DNA from: Castor canadensis
Lineage: Eukaryota; Chordata; Mammalia; Rodentia; Castoridae
NCBI RefSeq assembly: GCF_047511655.1
Contig: NC_133401.1
Location: forward strand, 14,664,001 to 14,728,000
Reading direction: 5' to 3'
DNA length: 64,000 bases
Numbering within the stretch: the stretch's first letter is position 1; the number at the start of each line of letters is the position of its first letter. The position numbers and the translations under genes were made by a program. The notes beneath the pieces are model-generated. The model saw only the letters and a list, made by a program, of their open reading frames with translations. It did not search any database and had not been told where the DNA came from. This document shows positions 56,576 through 64,000 of the stretch, in pieces.

Positions 56576-58193
56576 CAGTAGTGCTCTCCTTGGGTTCAAA
56601 TGGAAGTGGGAGAACTTTGAGTGTTTCTGTCCATTTTCATGCCAACACCACTCCCTTGCACCCAACAAGGCTGGTGGATGGGGTCTGCCAGGAAAGCCCC
56701 TACTGAGGGAGTTGGCCTCCTCCAGCTCCTTCTGATATTGGACTGTTTCTCAGTCCTATGTAAGTTAATATAATAAAGTTGTGAGACTTGTGAGTTATAG
56801 GAATGGGGATAGGATTCGTTTTACAATATACCATAACCAGATAAATATGGGCTTCCTAAAAGTAGTTTTCCTGGAAATAAATATACACTTAATTCCAAAA
56901 GTTCTGTCATTACTCAAAATGTTTTGGTCACTTATGTAAAGTTACTTTCAAGACCAGTCTGAGAGCTATAAGAAAGACAATTTCAGGCTTGGGGGTGTGG
57001 CTCAGTGCGAAGCCCTGAGTTCAAACCCTAGTACTGGAAAAGAAGAGAAGGGAAAAGAAAAGCAAAACAAAGAAAATCCGTTTCCTTATAATCACACTTT
57101 AGTATTTTTAGGGTGCATACTCCTCCATACTTACTGGCTTTCTGGTACCCAACTCCCCTTTTCTTCCTTGCTGTAGCACCAAGCAGGGAAAATGCTGGGT
57201 TCTGGTGGGGCTCCAAATATGGAGCAAGGCTAACTAACATCAGGTCACGCACAGCCCAGGCAGGGAAGGGGCCTGGCATGCTTCACGAGACTTTGACCTT
57301 TAAACAAGGCATGCCAGGCTGCCCTTTCAGTCTGTTTTCTCCAGTGTCCTATTTCTGCTTTTTGATCCCCTCCCCCACATTTATTTTTTCATAGTAAAGA
57401 ACACTTATACCTGGAGGTGAGGGCATAGCTGTGAATCATCTTCTCAGAGATAACTTCAGGAGAATGGGTAGGGGGAGAGGTCTTCAGAGGTTTCTGTTTT
57501 CTTCTGCTCCTGGATAAAGTTGGTTAATGATTTACTGGTAATTCCCACTCTTGGGGAGACCAGATTTATATGCCAGCCCATGTCCCAGCTCAGGGCAGAG
57601 GGCATTTTGTACAGAGGGGAACTTCCTCTGAGCCCCTACTTCAACTTTAGATTGTCTGTGGTTTTGTATCTTCTCTGTTCTCAGACTCTGAGTCTTCAAG
57701 TGCTGTCTCTCTAAGTCTGCTTTTGAAGTGAGGATGTCTGCTAGTGGGGAGAAAAGAAACTCTGAAATTTGCAAAGCAAATATTCACAGCAAGCTGGGCC
57801 CCTGCTCACCATGTCTGTTTCTCCTTCCTAACTGGTTCTGAACTCTAGAATGCCACAGAGAAGTATTAGCTGATTGCACAAAAATGTCTGCAGGATGTCC
57901 TCAGAGCTGGGGCTGAATCTTATCTGTTTTTTTTTTCTTTTCCATAGCTTTCTACTTCTCCCGAAAGGGTATGGATAGGGCCAATGGTCTAGAAATCCAG
58001 CCTTCTTTCAGCCTTCATTAATTGTACAATAAGTGATACAGATGTTGTTTAGCCAATATAATACCCATGGGGATAGGCAAACCTGCCAGGGAAGGGAGCA
58101 GAGAGCATAGCTAGTGAGTGAGCATCCCAGTGCAGAGTAAGGGAGAAGGCAGAACACAGATGGGAGCTAACTGAAGCCCAAGAATTGCAGAAA
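56576..58193. other. Mostly unassigned intergenic sequence, nearly SINE-free
   Basis: Only a small ID piece at 56985-57042 was recognised. The plus and minus frames at 57028-57394 and 57520-57774 lack known motifs or splice patterns. Confidence 0.5.
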
Positions 58194-58412
58194 TGAGCCG
58201 GGCACTGGTGGCTCACGCCTACAATCCTAGCTACTCAGAAGGCAGCGATCAGGAGAATTCAGGTTCGGAGTCAGTCTGGGCAAATAGTTCAGAGACCATA
58301 TTTTGAAAATACCCAACATAAAAAAAGGACTGTGGCAGAGTGGCTCAAGTGGTAGAGCACCTGTCTAGCAAGTATGAGGCCCTGAGTTCAAACCCCAGTA
58401 CGCAAAAAAATT
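58193..58412 (+). mobile_element. Dimeric B1-ID SINE, full length
   Basis: gccgggcactggtggctcac ... gtggcagagtggctcaagtg ... caaaccccagtacgc. Confidence 0.9.
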
Positions 58413-58669
58413 TGCAGAAATGGAGGGTATAACCTGGAAATAAAGAGGTCACACAGAGGCTGTTGGTGGGCCCTCCACTGCCACCTGAAAGAATTGCCCA
58501 GTCAAAGCCTATTATGGGCACGTCCTTACGCTATTTTGGGACTATAGAGATAAATTAGATCTAGTCTCTATAAGTTTGCAGCCTTAAAAAAAAAACCAGA
58601 TTCATAGCAAATGGAAATTCGTTGAGATTTTCAAAACGTGTGGTTCTGTGTCACGGGCTCAGATACCAC

Positions 58670-58870
58670 TACCACTGCTAATAACTAACATTATTGCTTG
58701 CCAAATAGCTTCTAAGCGCTTACACATGAATTAACTTCTTGACTCATGACACCAGCCTTGGGAAGTATATATGGTTATGATCTCTGTTTTATAGGTAAAG
58801 AATCTGAGGTGCAGAGACATTGCACAGAGCCTGACTGAGGTTTCCCAGCTGGGACTCAGGAGCAGGACAG
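58670..58870 (+). repeat. MIR SINE relic
   Basis: cttctaagcgcttacacatg, ctctgttttataggtaaaga and atctgaggtgcagagacatt. Confidence 0.85.
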
Positions 58871-59610
58871 GTGGTCTGGCTATGGAACCTGTACACTTAA
58901 CTAAGGTGGGTGCAAGTAAGTCATCCAGAAGGGGCGGAAGCTCTGCCACTTCCCACCTGACTTCATGGCTTCTACCTGCTTCTCTGCCCTTTGGCCTGGG
59001 ATGCTCTTGCTTAAAGACTCTGGTCAGAGAGGGACTCTTTGGTGACATGTCCGCCTGTCCTGGGGCACTCTCTGTCCTTGGAGCTCGCATGGCACTTCAC
59101 ATTTATTTCGTTTAACTGTGTTGCATTCTATTTATTGGAAAGCCTTTCTGCTTGTGTTATAAGCTTCTAGAGAGCAAGGACTTTTTATTTTCTTGGAATA
59201 TTTCTAATAGTTACAAAAGTAGAGCCAATGATTTTACATGTACTCGTACATTTCAGGCCAATTTTATTTCAACTCTACTTCCACTTTGTATCCCTCTCTC
59301 CAAACCTGGATCATTTTATAGTAAATCCTAGACACCAAATTGTTTCATCCATAGATATTTCAGCTGTACTACTAAAATATAAGGGCTCTTTAGAAAATGT
59401 AATCACAGTATCATTGTTACACTCAAAAAATGAATACTTAATGTCATGAAATATCTAGTCAATGATCAAGTTTCTGCAATTACTTCACGCCTGCTCTTCA
59501 TTTCTTTTCCTTTTTCTTGTTTTATTTTTATTCATTTATTTGTATTTTTTCCTTTTCTTTTTCTTCCTTTGTTCTTTGGTTACCTCCTTTGTCCTTTCCT
59601 TCGTTTTTCT
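58871..59610. other. Unassigned intergenic sequence
   Basis: No exon or named repeat was recognised. It ends in a T-rich stretch leading into the next SINE. Confidence 0.5.
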
Positions 59611-59611
59611 T

Positions 59612-59880
59612 TCTTTCTTTTTGTGGTACTGGTGCTTGAACTCAGGGCCTTCACCTTGAACCACTCTGCCAGCCCTAATTTTTGTAATGGCTTTTTTTGA
59701 GATAGGGTCTCACGAACCATTTGCTTTGGTTGGCTTCAAATCACGATCCTCCTGATCCCTGCCTCCTGAGTAGGTAGGATTACAGGTGTGAGGCCACTGG
59801 TGTGCAGCTTCCTCTTTCTTTCTTTCCTCTCTCTTTTTCTTTCTTTCTGTTTCTTTATCTCTCTCTCTGTCTCTCTAATA
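59612..59880 (-). mobile_element. Short-arm dimeric SINE flanked by (TTTC)n / (CT)n
   Basis: Minus dimer 59620-59808 (ggtgcttgaactcagggcct). Pyrimidine-rich microsatellite 59809-59876. Confidence 0.85.
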
Positions 59881-60198
59881 ATAGGGTTGTTTGAATCAGG
59901 TTCTGTTCATGTTCTCAACACTTAGTTTGGTGTTTGACATATAATAAGTCCATAATGTTTGCCAAGTGAATAATTCACCAGAAGTTTATAAAAGACCCTG
60001 GCTGATTTTTATTTCATTTCTTGAGATGCCTTTCAACTTCCAATAATTTTACTTTTTCGGGGACTAACTTAAATGCTAGCTACTATCAGTGTATGTGAAT
60101 ATTGCTAAAGGCTAGAGTACTGTGAGTATATCTGTGGCTCACACATTTACAGTCTGGAAGGAAAGGAGTCCTTGCTTTCTTGTTTCTATTTTTGTCTA

Positions 60199-61240
60199 TC
60201 ATGGGTTGAATTGTGTCCCTCCCCCTTTTATTTTATTTTATTTTTTTGAGACAGGATCTCTCTTACTATGTAGCCCATACTGACTTTCAACTTGAGTTCC
60301 TCCTGCCTCAGCCTCCTGAGTGCTGGGATTTTAGCTATGCACCACCATGCCTGGCTCCTAAAAATTCTTATGTTGAAACTTTACTCCTCAGTTCATCAGA
60401 ATGTGGCTGTATTTGGAAATAGACAGTTAAAAGTGATAAAGTTAAACAAGGCCCTCAGGGTCGGCCCTAATCCATTTGGACTGGTGTCCTTATAAGAAGA
60501 AGAAATTTAGACACACACAGAAACACGAGGTGTGCATGTGCAGGGAAGAGACCACCCAAGGACTCACCAGCAGGCAGCCATCTGTACAATAGAATGTGAA
60601 TAATGATAATTTTACACATCTGAAGAAGCTAGAAAGCAAAAAAAGCTAGACTAAAGGATTTTGAATGTTTTTACCACAAAGAAATGATAACGTTTGAGGA
60701 CATGGATATGTTTAAACATCACATAATGCATGCATGTGTCAAAACATCAGATGGCACCCATTAATATGTAGAATCCTTATGTTTTTGTGTATCAGTTAAA
60801 AATAAATTTGATTAAGACTTCTCTGAAGCCAGGTGCTGGTGGCTCACGCCTGTAATTCTAGCTACTCAGGAGGCAGAGATCAGGGGGATCGTGGTTTGAA
60901 GCCAACCCGGCAGCTAGTTCATGAGACAATAAAGGGCTGGTGGAGTGGCTCAAGGTGTAGGACCTGAGTTCAAGCCCCAGTACTGAAAAAAAAAAAAAAA
61001 AAACTTGTCTGAAAAGAAAGAAGTGAAGAAACCAAATCTACTGATACTTTGACCTTGGACCTCCAGAACTGTGAGAAATCAATTTCAGTTGTTAGGGCTG
61101 GGATTGGAGGTGTGTGGTTCAGTGGTAGAGCACTTGCCTAGCATTTTTGCAAGGCTCTGGGTTCCATCCCCAGCACTGAAAAAAAAAAATTCCACTGTTT
61201 AATTCATCCAGTCCAGCAGCTACAACAGACTAATAATAGT
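60199..61240 (+). mobile_element. MLT1-type LTR with several insertions
   Basis: LTR pieces are at 60199-60228 (gggttgaattgtgtccctcc), 60358-60590 (tgtggctgtatttggaaata; ggactggtgtccttataaga), 61037-61094 (ggacctccagaactgtgaga) and 61195-61240. Inserted are a minus B1 (60230-60357), an L1-like 3' piece (about 60595-60820), a short-arm dimer (60830-61000) and a classic ID (61096-61190). Non-coding. Confidence 0.7.
60230..61190. mobile_element. SINEs inserted in the MLT1 copy
   Basis: Minus B1 60230-60357 (gacaggatctctcttactat), plus short-arm dimer 60830-61000 (caggtgctggtggctcacgc; ggctcaaggtgtaggacctg), plus ID 61096-61190 (gagcacttgcctagcatttt). Confidence 0.8.
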
Positions 61241-61329
61241 CTTTTATCTCATGTTAAGTTACACCAGCCGTGTTTGTTTGGCTTCTTTGTCTCTTCTGCA
61301 GAACAAGCACCTAGAGGAGCAAGAGCAAG

Positions 61330-61790
61330 AACAGCTTCATGTGGCACTGTGGTATGCAGAATTCCAAGACCACCTTTGACTCCTGGAACTGAATCAGACA
61401 CAACATTGCCTCATGTCCATGGTTATGTCACCTTGCCTGGCAATCAGGATTTTGGAGATATAATAAAGGTTACAAATCAGTTGAGTTAATCAAGAGTCCC
61501 CTCTTGATTGATCTGAGTGGGCCTCATCTAATCACAAAAGCCTTTCAAAAGCAGAGCGTTTTCTCTGGCTGGTTTCAGAAGAGGAAATCAGAGCTATTAG
61601 AAGTGTGGGAGGGAGGTTCACCACTGCTGAACTGGAGGGGGTCATGGGCCCTTGGAGTGTCATCTAGTAGTAGAGAGTGGTCCCTACTGGCCATCAGATC
61701 AATGGACCTCAACCTCTGATTGCAAAGAACTGAATTCTGGAAACTAAAAAATGAGCACTATTAAGTTTGTGCTAAATTTGTGGTAATTTA
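61330..61790 (+). mobile_element. MLT1/MaLR-type LTR relic
   Basis: gtatgcagaattccaagacc, aatcagttgagttaatcaag, gtgggcctcatctaatcaca and gcaaagaactgaattctgga. Non-coding. Confidence 0.65.
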
Positions 61791-61874
61791 TTTTGCCACC
61801 ATAGAATATGAGTACTCATGCTTTGTATCTGATAGATTGAATTAGCCACACCTTATTTTATCTTTAAAAATTGA

Positions 61875-61968
61875 AATAAGTATTGGCGGAATGGCTCAAG
61901 TGGTAGAGCACCCGCCTAGCAAGTGTGAGGCCCTGAGTTCAAGCTCCAGTACCCCCCAAAAAAGGAAG
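61875..61968 (+). mobile_element. ID-type SINE arm
   Basis: attggcggaatggctcaagt ... gttcaagctccagtaccccc. Confidence 0.85.
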
Positions 61969-61979
61969 AATTTTGAACT

Positions 61980-62830
61980 AATAGGTCACTGCAGATTCTT
62001 GAGTAGGAGAGTGAACTCGTTTTTAGGAAGGTGATAGGTAGTTGTGTGAAAGATTTCAGTAGAAGACCAGAGAAAGAAGTTAAACAGTACTTCCCACAGG
62101 TGTTGAAGGCCTGGGTCAGTTAGATTGTGGGAATACAGGACAACACAACTGATAGATGTTAAAACAAAACAAAGCCAAAAAAAAAAAAAAACCATAATGG
62201 ACCTTGATAATTCAGTGAATCTGAGAAACAGCAGAGCAGTGACTGGGGGAAACTTCAGTGGCCACTGAGATGAATGAGTGAGCTGAGGGAGAGAGCCGGG
62301 TTAAATAAGGAGTAACTGAGAAGAGATTTTTGATATTTGCATGTGGGTGTCACAAGTTCTGAGAAGTAACAGGGGCTAGACATGTAGATGTAGGAACTAT
62401 CTGTAGAGAGGTCCTTGAAGCTGGGGAGAGGATGAGTGGAGTGAGACATGAAGCATCTGAGTGTTAACTCTGGTGTTGGGGGGCAACACTTAGGTGGGAG
62501 ATGGAAGGAGAGGACCCCAGAAAGAAAAAGTTGTCTGTGGTCTTAAGTGATGTAAAATTAAAGTGTGAGGAAGGACGGTGAGAATAATTTGAATTTGGCC
62601 AAGCAATGAATACTGTCTTTACACTGGTTCTGGTGGTCTTGGGTGTGTAGGAACAGGGGATGAGGGAAGGGAAAAACAGCACGTGCACTTCCATTGATTG
62701 TAAGTGAGGAAAATGAGATAATAGGTTAATACATGGTGGAATTAACACATCAAGGTTGTTCAGGTCACCTCTGCAAGAGGGCAGAAGAAAGAAACTGTTA
62801 AGGAAGAGACAAATGGTGCTAGGGAGAGTT
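61980..62830 (-). repeat. Probable antisense L2 relic and unassigned bases
   Basis: The purine-rich wording (tcagtagaagaccagagaaa, gttgaaggcctgggtcagtt) resembles L2 reverse strand weakly. No gene is supported in the minus-strand frames here. Confidence 0.35.
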
Positions 62831-62874
62831 CTATATGATGGAACCTGTGGAAACCCTTGTGAAGAGGCTAGAGA

Positions 62875-63182
62875 TATTTTTTTTCTTTGTGGTACTAGGG
62901 TTTGAACTCAGGGCCTCATGCTTGCTAGGCAGGTGCTGTACCACTTGAGCCACTCCACCAGCCCTGTTTTGTGTTGGTTTTTTTCCAAGATAGTGTCTCG
63001 TGAAGTATTTGCCCAGGTTGGCTTCTAACAGCGATCCTCCAGATCTCTGCATCCTGAGTAGCTAGAATAAAGTGCCTGGCTATTTATTTATTTATTGGCA
63101 GTACTGGGGGGGGGTTTGAACTCAGGGGCTCACACTTGCCAGGCAGGTGCTCTTACCTCTTGAGCAACTGCGCCAGCGCTGG
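62875..63182 (-). mobile_element. Dimeric SINE and an ID arm, minus orientation
   Basis: Dimer 62880-63085 (ctagggtttgaactcagggc ... gccctgttttgtgttggttt). ID arm 63100-63178 with a G run (ggggggggtttgaactcagg). Confidence 0.85.
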
Positions 63183-64000
63183 TGGCCAGCTTTTCCTCCT
63201 CAATCTGTCTTCTCTCCTTGAGGGGGATAAGCAGTTCTTTTGCAGGAAGGTAGGAACCGTGGCCTATTGCTCAGATATACTCACTTTGTTAACTGATCTG
63301 CAAATGAGTTTACCACATCTCTGATCACTAAATCAGATACTTGTAGACTTAGGAATATGCTTACTCTAACTCCCCATGGAAGTTTTCTTCTGCCTGTAAA
63401 GAAGATGTTGTCTAAAGCAGTATCAGCCACGAAGCACCATAATGATGTCTGATATGTACTTTTTATTATAAATATAGAGCGAATTTTACAAATAATTCCC
63501 AAGTGCCCTTAGCCAGGCAAAATTAAATAACTGAGCACAGCACAGAGGAGGGAAAGTATATACATTCTGTGTCAGGGATAAAAATCCCTGAAAGAGGTAC
63601 CTGAGTAGGAGAACTCCCAAAGAATTCTCTTGGAAGAGGCCTGTTAGGTTATAGCATGAGTCAATATCAAATAAAACCATTGCTTAACAGCCCCAAAGAC
63701 ATTCCATCTCTGTAGCAGAAGGCATTCCTTCTCTTGTCCTTTTTTTATTCTAGGACACACTGGGACTCATAGACCCACTGGAGAAAAGACAGGTTTTAGG
63801 GGCTGTTCAGAAAGCCTAGGCTAGCCCCCACTTATGCCTTCACTCTTACTCAGTTCTTGAGGGCATTAGCACCAGTACAGCTTTCTAGGCCATCGATAGG
63901 AGCTATTGCATTCCCTTTAGAGCACTTCCACTTGTCTTCCTGCAAGGATCTAGCAGGGAGGGACCTCCTAGCAGAGGCCAAGGTTTAGTGAGACCACGGG
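63183..64000. other. SINE-free right edge, unassigned
   Basis: No repeat arm or exon was recognised in 818 bases. A minus-strand AATAAA occurs at 63464-63469 (plus tttatt). By gene order CEACAM1 should lie further right on the minus strand, but nothing here identifies it. Confidence 0.4.

Noticed and set aside
57113-57394. 93-codon plus-strand open frame
   Set aside because: No motif, no splice pattern and a low-complexity C-terminal end.
1-64000. CRISPR arrays, operons, phage or other prokaryotic systems
   Set aside because: The DNA is clearly mammalian, with SINEs, L1, L2, MIR, spliced genes and microsatellites; no spaced direct repeats of the CRISPR type were seen.

Overview
This is ordinary mammalian nuclear DNA from a rodent. 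Most of the window is interspersed repeat. The commonest repeat is a two-part SINE: a 7SL/B1-like left half joined to an ID (tRNA-Ala-like) right half. That SINE structure suggests a castorimorph rodent, most likely a beaver; this is inferred from the SINE and from gene order, not proven. I found no new defence, mobile or biosynthetic system, and no CRISPR, phage or bacterial features.

Two protein-coding loci can be supported, both on the minus strand. (1) At the left edge (538-1415) lies the testis-specific first coding exon of LIPE (hormone-sensitive lipase). It is rich in Gln and Pro and ends at a clean GT donor. A single-base deletion-type frameshift near 1003-1008 puts a stop codon in the starting frame at 993-995. 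The rest of LIPE lies to the left of the window. (2) The complete CXCL17 gene (mucosal chemokine) spans 3116-15714 in four coding exons: 15636-15714, 5412-5492, 4675-4773 and 3116-3213. All splice sites are canonical, the phases agree, and the product is 118 residues. The order LIPE - CXCL17, both on one strand, matches human chromosome 19q13.2, where CEACAM1 comes next. No CEACAM exon was recognised up to position 64000.

Layout: 1-537 LIPE intron; 538-1415 LIPE testis exon; about 1416-2830 the short gap between the genes; 2831-15714 CXCL17, with intron 1 (about 10.1 kb) full of SINEs, nested MLT1 LTRs and L1-like debris; 15715-64000 intergenic. The intergenic part contains a recent 5'-truncated L1 with its target-site duplication (18902-19234), a perfect 73-bp tandem duplication (20428-20573), L2 and MIR relics, a Tigger7-like DNA transposon with a decayed transposase (about 40003-44640), an L2 reverse-transcriptase relic (about 52150-53780), L1 ends (46660-47260, 53985-56165), MLT1-type LTRs (28225-28640, 60199-61240, 61330-61790) and several long microsatellites. 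Two stretches of about 2.8 kb (25976-28814 and 36476-39229) have no lineage-specific SINEs.

Repeat boundaries were judged by eye and are usually good to about 5-20 bases. Family names come from recognising consensus-like wording, not from a search.
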